Shown here piece by piece: positions 1 through 11,331 of a stretch of 55,355 nt of DNA. The notes below the pieces were generated by a model. The model worked only from the letters and a program-made list of their open reading frames with translations. It did not search any database and was not told the DNA's origin. Position 1 is the stretch's first letter. Each line of letters opens with the position of its first letter. A program made the translations under genes and the position numbers. Source of the DNA: Gnetum montanum (taxonomy: Eukaryota; Streptophyta; Gnetopsida; Gnetales; Gnetaceae); NCBI GenBank assembly GCA_015680685.1, contig MNCI01003675.1:35755-91109 (forward strand). Reading direction: 5' to 3'.

Positions 1-260
1 TACACAACTTGCGTTCAGGTACAAAGCTGCTCGAATAAAGAACCGTTCACTTGGGGGACTCCTACTGCGGGCACATGTAAAATATTCTATCTTTGGGGTG
101 ATCAATCTGCCAGAGCTTTGCTACTTTATGCCTAGGATTGGAAATGAGGAGAGTGCCGCCTCTTATTTATAGATATGGCGGCGGACCGCGATATCGCGTA
201 TGCGATATCACAGGGAAGGACGTGATATCGTGTCGGTCGCATGCAATCCGCGTCTCATCA
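1..260 (-). mobile_element. Partial LTR, TGATGAG-family (subtype II), truncated by window start
   Basis: This is the promoter end of an LTR of the same family as those at 20177 and 29177. It shares the CTCGAATAAAG block, the 'actcctactgcgggcac' block and a TATA box read on the minus strand (CTATAAATAAG, 162-172). Three GATATC palindromes (190, 204, 224) lie just upstream of that TATA box. The LTR ends in CATCA at 260, where protease-like coding sequence of element D begins. The other end lies outside the window, so the target duplication cannot be tested. Confidence 0.8.
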
Positions 261-265
261 ATACC

Positions 266-609
266 TATAGGAAGTTCATCTTGCACATCATCATGGTTAG
301 TAACAACCGTTATGATAATAATGAAACAAAAACTAGTTTTATCAGGTTAATATGTTCCCTCTCTCCTAGAAGGAATAAGAAAGCATTAAGTGAGCTTTGC
401 TACCTCACTTGTTTAGCAATCATAGGAATCAAATATGGATTCCATTAGGTCTAGCAATAGTCCACACATTTCTTGCTCTATCAAACTAAGCACCATTATC
501 AAAATTCCAAGGTTTACCAAGAATTACATTAGCACAATCTATTGGAAGTACATCACATTTCACCACATCATGAAAACTTCCTATTTTAAATTTCAATGTA
601 CATTGTTTC
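266..609 (-). pseudogene. Element D aspartic protease / start of pol (decayed)
   Basis: Read on the minus strand, the segment from about 600 to 480 encodes a stretch with the motif ILGKPW followed by FDNGA, the pattern that closes the aspartic-protease domain in many Ty3/gypsy polyproteins (usually LLGRPW then YDR). Several stops follow, so it is not functional. It is downstream, in element orientation, of the zinc knuckle at 1781-1820. The two are separated by a solo LTR at 615-1421. The family assignment rests on the one motif and its order relative to gag, so it is fairly sure to be retroelement pol, with the clade uncertain. Confidence 0.65.
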
Positions 610-614
610 CTCAC

Positions 615-1421
615 TGATGAGCGGCGAGGTATTCCTATGCCCAACCATACGAATATGAGCACGTATGCACGATCCAGTCGAACTCCGTGGATGGGCTAAT
701 CGTGAGTTCTAAGATAGTTATTGTACTTTGTTGTTTGTTGTCTTTCCATGTTGGACTAGTGGAAGCTTTGTCATGTATGGTTTAGTCCAACGTGAGGTGT
801 ATGATGTAATGTTTTAACGTTACTCTTACTATGGAATGATAATAAAGAGTTGATTAATAAGGGTATGAAATAAATCCTATATTTAACCTAAGGTGATGAG
901 TATCCAAACTTGATTGTCCATACGCACCTTGGGCTTCACGTAGTTGCTGCTGGGATTACCAAACACTAATCGCTATTGGGTTACCAAACAATATGCTTAT
1001 GTGTTCGCAATTGGTCATACTCATTCTACTTAATGACGAGGAACATAAATAACATTAATTGGAAACAACAATAAATAAAGACATTGAAATTTTAATCTAA
1101 TAAAATCACAAATGCAAAGTAGATGCTGCAATGATGTAAATGATCTCCATCTTTATTGCTGAACATGTAATGTGCCTAAGTACATTACACTCGAATAAGG
1201 ATGCCGTGCAACCATAAACATCACACTGCAGGCATACACTTGAACTGAAATTGGAAAAACTTCTAACTGAATCTATCTATCCCCTCCTTTTCTCTACCTT
1301 CCTTATGTGATATTCATAGGCGAGTATGGTAGAAATGACATCGGATATCTGACATTGCCTACTGACCCCGATATTGGATCCTCGATATCAGAGCCCCAAT
1401 ATTGCTTCTGATGGCTCATCA
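615..1421 (-). mobile_element. Solo LTR B1 (TGATGAG family, subtype I) in element D
   Basis: An 807-bp LTR with TG...CA ends, flanked by the direct duplication CTCAC (610-614 and 1422-1426). No PBS, PPT or internal region adjoins it, so it is a solo LTR left by LTR-LTR recombination. It is closely similar to the split LTR at 19728-20176 plus 29994-30334, which lies at the same site of the second D copy. It also shows the unoccupied insertion site of element A ('attaattggaaac' around 1050). GATATC motifs at 1344 and 1384 mark the U3 end. Confidence 0.93.
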
Positions 1422-1426
1422 CTCAC

Positions 1427-2205
1427 GTCTTGGAAAAATCTCTAGATAACCAATGGACCTTATAGGGCCTCAGATGAGGATTAGTTACTAAACCTAATCT
1501 AGCAATTTCCCTAGAAGAAATAACATTTTCTTGGGCTTCTAATCAATCAAAACTTAAATCCATTCACCACTAAGTAAACAACTAGCCCCAATCCAAAAGA
1601 GCAATTTTCTATTATAATGATCTCCTTTATTTACATTCCCCATGAATGCATAAGAATTTAATTTAGACGCATTCTTAATTTTTGGAGCATTAGGATTATC
1701 CATTTGAAGACCTTGGCTCGATGTTTCTTCCACCTCCAGGGTTTGTACATCCTTATCCTTGGCTACCTTATAAAGTAAACCTTCATATTGCTTATGTTTC
1801 CATTTTTCACACTTGAAGCACTGGATTTTTTATGTGTTTTTTCCTTATTCCTTGCCTCTCTTACCTTGGTCTTTCTTCACTTTATCCTTCTCATCACCTC
1901 TTTCCATGTTCTTATCTTTGTTGCCCTTCTTGTCTTTAGATTTGGACTTAGATCCCTTCTAAAATGTGGATCCCTTCTCCTTCCCCTTGAAAGTTTGTTT
2001 GCTCATGTTTTTGAATCCACCTAATTTCTTCTCAGTCTTGAGTGCTAAATGATAAGCCTCATCAAGAGTTTATGACTTATAAAAAGACAACTTTTGTTGG
2101 TACACCATTTTAAGACCTCCTAAAAAGATTGAAGCCTATTCATGTTCCTCCTAGTTTACCTTAGCTTGATGAAATAGATCACAAAATTTGATGTAAAATT
2201 CTTTG
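1427..2205 (-). pseudogene. Element D gag C-terminal part with zinc knuckle, copy 1
   Basis: Minus-strand gag remnant. The knuckle at about 1781-1820 reads CFKC-EKWK-H-KQYE, a CX2CX4HX4 array in which the last cysteine is replaced by glycine. Retroviral-type gag knuckles bind genomic RNA for packaging. A TAA stop sits a few codons before the knuckle. Both lesions recur in the second D copy (30340-31127), so they predate the split of the two copies. The region is several per cent diverged from that copy by eye. It continues at 12981 on the far side of element C, which is inserted at 2206-2210. Confidence 0.75.
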
Positions 2206-2210
2206 ACATT

Positions 2211-3984
2211 TGTACCGTCTGAAATCGTCAGTGAGAGGTTGGAATGAATAGACACCAAGAGATCTATGGATGAAATAGTAAGACCCTACCTTCGCCCAAG
2301 GGCCTGCTGGAAAAACAACGAAGGAAAAGTGCCTTGAATGGTCTGCATGTGGATCAAACAAGAACTTCCCCAAACGTACACAATCACAGTACGTTGGGTT
2401 ATACATAAACGAATGCAAAACTGAACGGAAACGAATGAAAACGAATGTAAACTGTTTAAATAATGGATGATGAAAATAGGAGAAAATATTAATAGGAACA
2501 ATAATGTAAACTGCATGAATCTGGAAAATAATGGAAACTGTTTGTATTGATAAACAATTAAAATGTGCACCGGTCAGAACGCAGTTGCGGATTGGTCGCA
2601 AGGCGGACGTTTAGCCCCAATGGATGAGAACGGATGCTGGGAAGATGCAGGTTTTGGATTGCAAGTGTATGTCATCCAAGTCTGTATGCAACCTAGCATA
2701 TGAGATTGATGCCAAAATTTCTTAAGTGTGTGAGATTCAGATTTTTTGAACCCTGATCTAGTGGAAAAACAAGAGATTTATACGATTTTATGCGTGAGAT
2801 TTGGATCTGGGATAAGATCAGTGGTTGCGTGGTGAGAAAACTTTGGATCGGGTGACAGGTGTGTGCGTTGACCAGATGCATGAAATGTTACAATGTACAG
2901 CATGCAGCGTGACCAAGATCTCTTTTGCTAACGTGTGTAATCCACAGCATAAGAGCTTGATACGCTGAAAAATGCAAAAATGTACAAAGAATGTTAAAAT
3001 ACAAGAGTGGATCTGGGTGTCTGGCCTCTGGATCTACAGTTGTGTGCTATTTTTTGCTCTGCCAAGGCCTCTAGTGTGCATGGATCTAGTTTTGATATGT
3101 GCATAGCTTGTTCTGGCATTAGCATCCAGCGTCAGCGTCAGCGTCCAGCGTTAACATCAGCATCAGCGTCACTAACAGCGTATGACCTGAAAATAATGTA
3201 TTTTGAGCCTATTTTGACCTGTGAGACTCATTTTTAGAGTGGATTTGCATGCTATGGGTCATGAGGATTCTGTGTACCAAATTTGGGCTGATTTGGATGT
3301 CATTTTGGTCCTATTTTGGTTTATAATGCTAAGCCTTAAGCTGTGCAGCGTCTGAAAAGTAACCCCAGCGTCACCAAGTCAAAATGGCATATTGGAGGTC
3401 CAAATTTTGATTTTTTTGAGGCTGGGACCTACTAGGGACCTTGGTGAAGGTCATGGGGGGTCCTTGTGCTTGATTTTGTCCTATTTTGGCTCAATTTTGG
3501 GGCTCCAAAAGTTGGTGACGCTGATCCTTACGCTATGCCTCGTCTAAAAAGTAACCCCAACGTCACCAATTGAAAACACCTTATTTAAGGCCCAAATCTT
3601 GATTTTCTAGAGGCTAGGACCTGTTGCAGATCTTGATGAAGGTCATGGGGGTCCCTGTGCTTGATTTCGGCTTGTTTTAACTTGGTTTCGAGGCTCCAAA
3701 AGTTGGTGACGCTGAGCCTTACGCTGAGCAGCGTCTGAAAATTTAGCCAAAGTATACTTAGCCACAACCAAGAATTTTGAGCCTACAACTTTTGATTCTG
3801 GATGTTGGAAGTTGGTGCAGTCACTTGTGGGCCCCAAGGGGAACCTTGCCTATTGGATTGTGAACCATTGGGGGCTGTTTCGGAGGCCTTCAAGTTTGGT
3901 CATGCTGTACTCATGCTTGGGTAGCTGCATGACTTAGTTTGAATCTTGTTTGAAAGTGCTAGGCTAAAATTTTGTGGTGTTTCA
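2211..3984 (-). repeat. LTR C1 (3' LTR of element C)
   Basis: A 1774-bp LTR matching 6319-8090 along its whole length. On the minus strand it starts TGAAACACC and ends GGTACA. A polypurine tract lies directly upstream on that strand. Internally it has a CAGCGT-rich stretch (3125-3180), two adjacent copies of a roughly 190-bp block (about 3361-3550 and 3551-3742), and a potential hairpin GACGCTG...CAGCGTC (3708-3735). The open frame near its left end (2179-2601) recurs in the other two LTRs, but this follows from LTR identity and is not evidence of a gene. Confidence 0.9.
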
Positions 3985-4000
3985 TTGGCCCCTCTTTGTT
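3985..4000 (-). other. Polypurine tract of element C
   Basis: On the minus strand this reads AACAAAGAGGGGCCAA, immediately before the TGAAACACC start of the C1 LTR. A purine tract in this position primes plus-strand DNA synthesis in LTR retrotransposons. It fixes the minus orientation of the element and marks C1 as its 3' LTR. The equivalent position next to C2 (8091 on) is protease coding sequence instead. Confidence 0.75.
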
Positions 4001-6318
4001 GATGCCTGGAGGAATCTACCTAAGAGGTGTTAACAAAGAAGTACAAAACACCACAAGCAACTAGGTATTAAGCATTGCTCTGTGGCACTTGGCCAGATGT
4101 CATCGCACTGTGTTCAGAAGTACATAGGATCGATAAATGGGGTTTTGAGATGTATGGGGAGAAGGTTTGTAACTATGAGATCGAGGATTGATGAAGGAAT
4201 GGTTTTTTTTTAACTGTGGGAATATGAATGCTCTTGTGTGAACACATCATGTTGGTCCTTGTCAATAGCCAGTATCTAGCGGACTTGGGACCAAGGGATG
4301 GTATGTGCATCCTTTAAAGGAACGAGACTCTTGTATCCTATTCAAGAGAACTCGTTGTCACAACCAAAGCCACGTGATGAGGTGGTGTGTTCTTTGGAGA
4401 AACAGGATCCTTGTTGAGTGTCAAAGTGAACCCATTGTCCAACAGCCAAAGCCACACGGTGGGATGCAACATAATTGTTCAAGACACGAGTGTTTTCTTC
4501 CAAGACAAGTACCTTCCCACCTTGGGCTTGTATGGGAAATGCCAAGGGTCTTGTGATGGATGTTGCTCTTTGATTTTTTTTCTTTTTCTTTTTTTTTTGT
4601 TTGTTTTTTTTGTGGGAAGAGCATTTTTTTTATTGTACTCATGCTCGTGTGCTTGTAATTGTATCATGGGTTGTGCTGTGTGTTGCAACTACTTTGAGAG
4701 TTATAGTGTGCAACTATGTGTTTAGAGTTTTGGGGTGACTGGGATGTATCCAGGAAATGTAACTGAACAGGGTAGAGAGAACATGTTAGGGAATCAGGGA
4801 TGTTTGGGGAATTGGGAATGTACTTGAGAGCAGTTTAATTAACCTAGTTACATGCATCAGGAATAATGTGGTACCTTGTTGTCGTGATGAAGTGCATCCA
4901 TGTACGAACACCTCTGGGTGTCATCCTACAAACACAACTCCAAGAAGACAAGAAAACCACGATTGAATGAGTTAGCTTAACACTTTAAACATGGATGCAA
5001 CTGCTGGGATGGGGACACCGCGTGCAACTTCAGACCAACAAAATTAAGCAGCAGCAATGTTGTCAGAGTCCATGTGATGAATTCATGCAGCAAGTTGATG
5101 AAGACATGCCATTTGAATACAACAATAGATTCATAGGCCAGTGAAGAAGTTGCCAGTTTATAGTCTTGGCGGACTATCATGGGTTAGTTTTACATCATAA
5201 CCTGTTGGACGTTGCCAGTTTAGCATCATGGCGGATAGTGCAATGCTAGTTTATAGTCATGGCAGACTATGGAGAAGTGAGCTAGTTTATAGTATAAGAG
5301 GACTCTGGCAGATGAGAATGTGGTAGTTTATTGTCATTTTGGATGATTTGTGGTATTAGTTTTAGGTCGTGATGCAAGGACTGTTCTGTGGTATCAGTTT
5401 ATCATCATGATGCTAGGATGAATCTGTGGTATCATTTTAACGTCATGATGCCAGGACGAATCTGTGGTATTAGTTTATCGTCATGATTTTAGGACAAATC
5501 TGTGGTATCAATTTATCATCATGATGCCAGGACGAATCTGTGGTATCAGTTTATCGTCATGATGCCAGGACAAATTTGTGGTATCAGTTTAACGTCATGA
5601 TGCCAGGACACATATGTGGTATTAGTTTACCATCATGATTCCAAGACGAATCTATGGTATTAGTTTACCATCATGATGCTAGGACAATGTGTGGATGCAT
5701 TCACATACATGTAAGTGATCCTGCAAAAGAAGAAACTAGAGAACACAATGTCAAGTAGTAATTGCTAAAAACAGAACCTAAATGCACAAGAAAAATAGAA
5801 AACAATGTGAAATGCGATAGTTTAGGCCTTTTTGGGCTGTGTGTGGCAGTTTAAAGTCATACCAGGCTGTGTGTTAGTTTAAGGCCTTTTTGGGCCATAG
5901 GCTAGTTTAAGGCCTTTTCGAGCCGCATGTAAATGTGTAAGCTAGTACAATGCAAACGAAGGTGATGTATGCACAACGAATGAAGGTGAAGAGTGGGCGA
6001 GGATTAGACATTTTTTTGGCTACAGGGGAGCCTTGATCATGTGGTTGTTTCCTAGCTAGACGTGGTCTAGGAGGCGTGCTAAGTTTTGGTTGCTCTGGGA
6101 GGCTTTCGATTTTTACCACTCATTCAGGCATTTTAGCTCTAGGTGTTGCGTTTGTTGCCATGGGTGTTCCATCAAGAGACAGTTCTTTCAAGACTTGTGA
6201 CATGTCTATGTTGTGGATGGCTTGAAAGGTAGTGTTATCTCCATGTATGATGACTTGTCCATCTTCATATGGAAGGTGGGTTTCTTAATGTATCGGTGAG
6301 GAAATGGCCCGTTGTTGG
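4001..6318 (-). mobile_element. Element C left internal segment: non-coding tail, no pol
   Basis: This stretch lies between LTRs C1 and C2. No retroviral domain is recognisable. A minus-strand frame at 5907-6119 (about 70 codons, proline- and arginine-rich in its first part) has no recognised family. The segment holds T-rich runs (4565-4640), the tandem array at 5205-5700, and further copies of an 'agtttaaggcc' motif at 5820-5930. By position it joins the 5' leader side of C2 to the 3' tail side of C1, as if everything between them had been deleted or never acquired. Tandem arrays in the 3' tail are known from Tat/Ogre-type elements. Confidence 0.55.
5205..5700. repeat. Tandem array, roughly 38-bp unit, about 9-10 copies
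   Basis: A unit of the form 'tgtggtatcagtttaycrtc' followed by 'atgatgccaggacgaatc' repeats nearly head to tail from about 5340 to 5690. Looser versions of the same motif (cagttta..tcatggcgga) run from about 5205. Copies differ by point changes. Related words (agtttaacgtcttagcggac) occur at 9078-9220 in the gag-protease linker of the same element. Confidence 0.85.
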
Positions 6319-8090
6319 TGTACCGTCCGAAATCATCGGTGAGAGGCTGGAATGAATAGACACCGAGAGATCTACGGATGAAATAGTAAGACACTGCCTT
6401 CGCCCAAGGGCCTGCTGAAAAAATAACAAAGGCAGAATGCCCTCAATGGTTTGCACGCAGATCAAACGAGGACTTCCCCGAATGTATACAATTGCGGTAC
6501 GTTGGATTATACGTAAACGAATGCAAAACTGAACGTAAACGAATGAAAACGAATGTAAACTGTTTAAACAATGGATGATGAAAATAGGAGAAAATGTTAA
6601 CAGGAACAATAATGTAAATTGCACAAATCTGGGAAATAATGCAAACTGTTCATATTGATAAACAATTAAAATGTGCACCGGTCAGAACGCAGTTGCGGAT
6701 TGGTCGCAAGGTGGATGTTTAGCCCCAATGGATGAGAACGGATGCTGGGAAGATGCAGGTTTTGGATTGCAGGTGTATGGCATCCAAGTCTGTATGCTGC
6801 CTAGTGTATGAGATTGATGCCTAGATTTCTTAAGTGTGTGAGATTCAGATTTTTTGAACCCTGATCTAGTGGAAAAATAGAAGATTTATACGATTTTAGG
6901 CGTGAGATTTGGATCTGGGATAAGATCAGTGGCTGCGGGGTGAGAAAACTTTAGATCAGGTGACAGGTGTGTGCGTTGACCAGATGCACAAAATGTTACA
7001 ATGTACATCATGCAGCATGACCAAGATCTCTTACGCTGACGTGTGTAATCCATAGCGTAAGAGCTTGATACACTGAAAAATGCAAAATGTACAAAGAATG
7101 TTAAAGTATAAGAGTGGATCTAGATGTCTAGCCTCCGGATCTATAGATCTGTGCTATTTTTTACTCTGCCAAGGCCTCCAGTGTGTGTGGATCTGGCTCT
7201 GATGTGTGCACAGCCTGTTCTAGCATTAGCGTCAGCATCTGGTGTCAGCGTCCAGCATCAGCGTCGGCGTCAGCGTCACTAACAACGTATGACCTAAAAA
7301 TAGTGCATTTTGAGCTCATTTTTGACTTGTGAGACTAGGTTTTAGAGTGGATCTACATGCCATGGGTCATGAGGGTTCTGTGTGCCAAATTTGGGCTAAT
7401 TTGGATGTCGTTTTTGCCTTGTTTTAATTGATGACGCTGAGCCTTACGCTGTGTAGCATTTGAAAAGTAACCCTAGTGTCACCAAGTCAAAATGGCATAT
7501 TTGAGACCCAAAGTTTGATTTTCTAGAGGCTGGGACCTACTGGGGACCTTGGTGAAGGTCATGGGGGTTCCTTGTGCTCAATTTTGACCTATTCTGACTC
7601 AGTTTCAGGGCTCCAAAAGTTGGTGACGCTGAGCCTTACGTTGAGCAGCGTCTGAAAAATAACCCCAGTGTCACCAAGTCAAAGTGGCATATTTGAGGCC
7701 CAGATCTTGATTTTCTAGAGGCTGGGAGATGCTGAGGATCTTGGTGAAGGTCATGGGGGGTCCTTGTGCAATTTTTACCTATTTTAACTCAGTTTCGAGG
7801 CTCCAAAAGTTGGTAACGCTGAGCCTTACGCTGAGCAGCGTAAGAAAATGTAGCCAAATTATACTTAGCCAAAACCAAGCATTTTGAGCTCAAAACTTTT
7901 GATTCTAAATGATGGAAGTTGATGTAGTTGCCCATGAGCCCTGGGGGGATCTTTCCTATTGAATTGTGAACCATCGAGGACTGTTTCGGAGGCCTCCAAG
8001 TTTGGTCATGCTGTACTCATGCATGTGTAGCTGCATGACTTTGCTTGAATCTTGTTTGAAAGTGCTAGACCAAAATTTTGTGGTGTTTCA
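6319..8090 (-). repeat. LTR C2 (middle LTR of element C)
   Basis: A 1772-bp LTR, full length compared with C1. On its right it abuts protease coding sequence directly, with no polypurine tract. On its left (its downstream side on the minus strand) no standard PBS is visible: the sequence after GGTACA begins CCAACAACGGGCC. It carries two copies of the roughly 190-bp block (about 7458-7648 and 7649-7842), the CAGCGT-rich stretch (7222-7290) and the hairpin near 7625-7652. An internal full-length LTR is the main oddity of element C. Confidence 0.9.
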
Positions 8091-8462
8091 TTTGGGCTAG
8101 CCAAGGTCTACCAAGAATCATGTTGAAACTTGGCATCTCTTCTATGACAGCGAACTTCACGCTGGTGGGGAATTGTTCTCCTCCACAAAGGCTAGGTTGA
8201 TTGTGCCCTTAACTGTGAAACGTGATCCGTTGAAAGATTTTAAACACGTGGTTTTTGTTGGCATGATCTCGTCTACCATGCCTAGTTTTTCAATGACAAA
8301 GTATAAAGCTACGTTTGTTACCACACCGTCATCAACATGCACTCTGCAAATGGTACATTGCCCAATATGTACGCTAATCGACAATGGAGCTATTGTGACC
8401 TCCCCTCGTTCAGGGTTGACTTTAACTGCATCATCACGGAAGGCTAAGGTGTTTGAACCCAA
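8091..8462 (-). pseudogene. Element C aspartic protease, truncated by LTR C2
   Basis: The minus-strand frame from 8462 toward 8091 encodes a retropepsin-like domain that would cleave the Gag-Pol polyprotein. Its end carries the motif FNMILGRPWL, the conserved C-terminal signature of this family in plant gypsy elements. Upstream is a hydrophobic beta-rich stretch (KGTINLAF, NVALYFVIE). Five residues after GRPWL the frame runs straight into the C2 LTR, so reverse transcriptase, RNase H and integrase are missing. A short frame break separates the main frame (8157-8462) from the final motif. The assignment to protease is firm. Confidence 0.75.
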
Positions 8463-9690
8463 TCCTTGTGGTGTATGTTACAAAATCGTTGCACGGATGG
8501 ATTCCTTATTTGCAGGGATGTCCTCTATAACAGGAATGGATGCTAATGTTTGAGCCAAGGCTTCATGGTGAGCAGTTGAAGTCATGACCAGGTTGTACAA
8601 GCTCATCGTTGTGTTCTTCTATTTAAGCATTTGTTTTACCTAGGCTAGTGCAGCTACGAAGTCTGTGTTATTGGTCGTTGTGTTGGCTTTGGCTTCCTTC
8701 ATGTGGGTTGAGGGATGGGCCTCTTGCGTAGAGGGCTTGGGCCTAGTTTGCTTGAGATCAGGGGTCAGGGCCCCAACGTTCGATTGTTGCTTGCTTGGTG
8801 TGGCCTTTGTTTTGGCTATGGATATTGTTCGTTATTCATTTGTCCTCCTTTGCTGCCATTTGGTAGGCTTACACATGTTGTTGGCAAGGTTGACTCTTGA
8901 GGGAGAAGAGGTTGAGACGTTGCCTATGATTGGGCTCTAGGTAGGTGAGGGTCCATCGCGTGGTGGCACCTTTATGAAAAATGGTAGTTTGGGAGGAGTC
9001 GTTGGTGTTTGACTAGCTTTTTGTGGCATCTTGATGACGAAAGATTTCTTTGTGGTTGTAGTCGATGCATCATGCCAGTTTAACATCTTAGCGGACGATG
9101 ACGCTTCCTTCCAGTTTAACGTCTTAGTGAACGACTGTGGTGGTACTTTGACCACAAAGGGTATCTTCGATGCTCAAAATTACATTGAATCTTGCTAGTT
9201 TAACGTCTTAGCGGACATGTGAGGTGGTGGTACTTTGACCATGAAAGATGTCGTTGATGCTCTAGGTGGTACCTTGATGATGATGGGAGGCCTCTTGCTC
9301 GTGGAGGCAAAGGGGATTGTTGCCTTGCTGGGAGGCACATGGATCATAAAAGGTTACCACACAAGTTTGGGCTTGCTCTCTATACTAATGGAGTTTATGA
9401 GATAGGAGGCATCATCTGTGCTAGGTTGACTCAGGGTGTTGATGTTGATTTGGCCCCGTTCTATCATTGCTTGTAGATCATCCTATAATGCATGGTAGAT
9501 GTCAGTGTTGTGACCGGACATCTGGTGGTAGTGATATAATTGGTCTAACTTGAAATGTCGTGGAATCGAGGGCTCGTTTGGTGCTGCTAAGGTGGGGTTC
9601 CTCAGTAGCTCGCAATACCTATCGTGTCGACGACGAGCATTCTCCACTACGTGTTTGTATTGGATTTGCCTGGCTTTAAGGAGTTGCTCT
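8463..9690 (-). pseudogene. Element C gag-protease linker with repeated peptide motif
   Basis: Minus-strand coding remnant joining gag (9705-10500) to protease (8091-8462). A frame at 8937-9155 contains a repeated short peptide motif of the type K(T/M)LNW followed by acidic or Ser/Ala residues. It corresponds to three DNA copies of 'agtttaacrtcttagyggac' (near 9078, 9113 and 9198). Proline-rich VPP and KVPP words occur between them. No zinc knuckle could be confirmed. Stops and frameshifts break it. Confidence 0.45.
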
Positions 9691-9704
9691 AGTAGTTTAG
9701 AGGG

Positions 9705-10500
9705 TCATGTGGGTAGCAATGTATACTTAGAGTGATCCTTGTGTTGAAAGTTGGGCCTTGGGGTAACCCCTATCTTTGCAGGTAGGTTGGTACTGGTGTT
9801 TGTTGTTTTTGTGCTTGCGACTACAGTTTTCATTGTTGTCTTTTGTTTGGAAACGTGCTGGTTCTTGTAAGCCACATAGGCGGGATCATTGCTGGTTTGT
9901 GCATCTTGTTCTATGTTTTTAATCTGCGTGAAGGCTTGGCTCAACGTTTGAGCGCTTAGGTAGTACAGTTTTGACTTAACGAAGTCATTCATGGCTCCCT
10001 TTAGAATCGTAAGCATACGTTTCAGGGATGGGCTCATGAAGTTCGTTAAGGGCTGTGCTCCATCATTGAATGAACTTCTGCACAGGCTCTAGTGGTGCTT
10101 GTTTCACCTATATTAGAGTATCTAGTGTGGCCTTAGGCTTGAGGTTGTACTTAAACCGGGTGACAAACTGATGTAACAGATCCTCCAGAGAGGATATGGA
10201 GTTACGTGGCAGGGGTCGGTACCAGTCTAAGGCACTGTCCGTTAGGGACATGATGAACATGCGTAGGATTGTGTGGGGCCGAGCTTGAAGCAATAGGGTC
10301 TCTGATCAGAATGTTACCAAGTGAGTGTTCGGGTCTCCCTTCCCATTATACTTGGTTAATTGTGGAAGTGTGATTCCCTTGGGTAAAGCTAATGGTGGCA
10401 CTGAAGAGTTAATTGGATCATCGTGGTAGAAGTCCAGTACTTTAACTACTTCGGTGTTGGCGGTTTTGAGGTGCTTTACCTCATCAGCTAATGCTTGCAT
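9705..10500 (-). pseudogene. Element C gag capsid region (Retrotrans_gag-like)
   Basis: Three consecutive minus-strand frames together read as a plant gypsy gag capsid: 10306-10500 (PPLALPKGITLPQLTKYNGK then DPNTHL), 10108-10293 (MSLTDSALDWYRPLP, then a segment ending in LHQFVTRFKYN) and 9705-10037 (TILKGAMNDFVKSKLYYLSA). The order 'P....Y.G..DP..H' then 'L.....WY..LP..SI....L...F..RF' is the classic Retrotrans_gag pattern. Gag forms the virus-like particle. Frameshifts near 10038-10107 and 10294-10305 and several stops make it nonfunctional. The coding polarity matches the minus orientation of the LTRs. Confidence 0.8.
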
Positions 10501-11331
10501 CCATTGTTTTGCTTCTGCCCACTCTTGAGTAATAGGCAGATTAGCTAGTTAGGGAGATTGTTGAGTTTTAATTTGTTGCTGTGGAGCAACGTTCAGAGTT
10601 GTGGTTGTGGGGTGTGGCACGTTGAAGTGAGTGGGTTGTTGAACAAGGGGTATGGTTCCTTGCCTAGCCACAAATTATGAAGTGATACCCTGGACGTGCA
10701 GAGCTGAAGTGATGAAAGGGGCACCATGTGTTTGCATTTGCGGTATGTACTAGGTGGAGGTGGATGTGGATAATCTCTGTTGGAATACCGATGCTTATGT
10801 GCTTGTTGACACTTGGTGAGTGGTCGTCTGTCCCATGCGAGGGTGGAATGATGGGTTCATGTAGGCATGGGGAGTGAGGATGTAATACGAATCCTCATGT
10901 TCAGATTATGCCGCGAAGTCATCTTCCTCATCTTGGTTTCGGGGCTCCTCAATGGGTTGCCGTGAGTTTTGGCTCCTTACCATAAGGAGCTGGGAGATGA
11001 GTCGATGCTGGGGCTCAGAAAGGGGGATGATATCATATACGAAGGGAGTGAATTCATTATCCCCCATATATATGCGCTCAAATTTTCATTTCGCTTCCTG
11101 TTCTATGGTGTTAAGGGGAAGGTTGACCTGAATCTTCACACAGATAAAGTTGTATTGTTCTTGTGTGAGGATTATAAAGGTGCATGCATTAGAATTCTGA
11201 GATGACTCCATGGTGATGTGCGACGGGGCAGCGCACGGGCTGGCTAACAAGTGCCAAGTGTGTTTCAAGCTAAGTGTGTAGTGTATGGTTAGGGTTGAGT
11301 GTTCAGCGTGACCAGCGTGCAACGTGTGCAA
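10501..11331 (-). mobile_element. Element C gag N-terminal and leader region (decayed)
   Basis: Between the recognised capsid and the tandem array. The minus strand shows glutamine- and proline-rich reading segments (around 10560-10900) with many stops, compatible with a gag N-terminus. No clear start codon could be fixed. CAGCGT words, as in the LTR, reappear at 11300-11330. The plus-strand frame 10969-11205 is judged a shadow. Confidence 0.45.

Noticed and set aside
138-617. Plus-strand frames at 138-350, 200-448 and 435-617
   Set aside because: They lie opposite an LTR promoter and a minus-strand protease remnant. They show no recognisable protein.
2179-2601. Minus-strand frame of 140 codons, with similar frames at 6265-6678 and 12118-12534
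   Set aside because: The three frames lie at the same position of the three C LTRs, so their similarity reflects LTR identity. No domain or codon-level constraint could be seen.
5205-5700. Regular direct repeats considered as a CRISPR array, also for 11332-12095
   Set aside because: The units abut one another with no unique spacers, and the context is a plant retroelement.
6300-6318. Candidate primer binding site next to LTR C2, and 'tggtgctaaaaagagggccc' next to C3
   Set aside because: Neither matches a tRNA-complementary site that can be recognised, and the two differ from each other.
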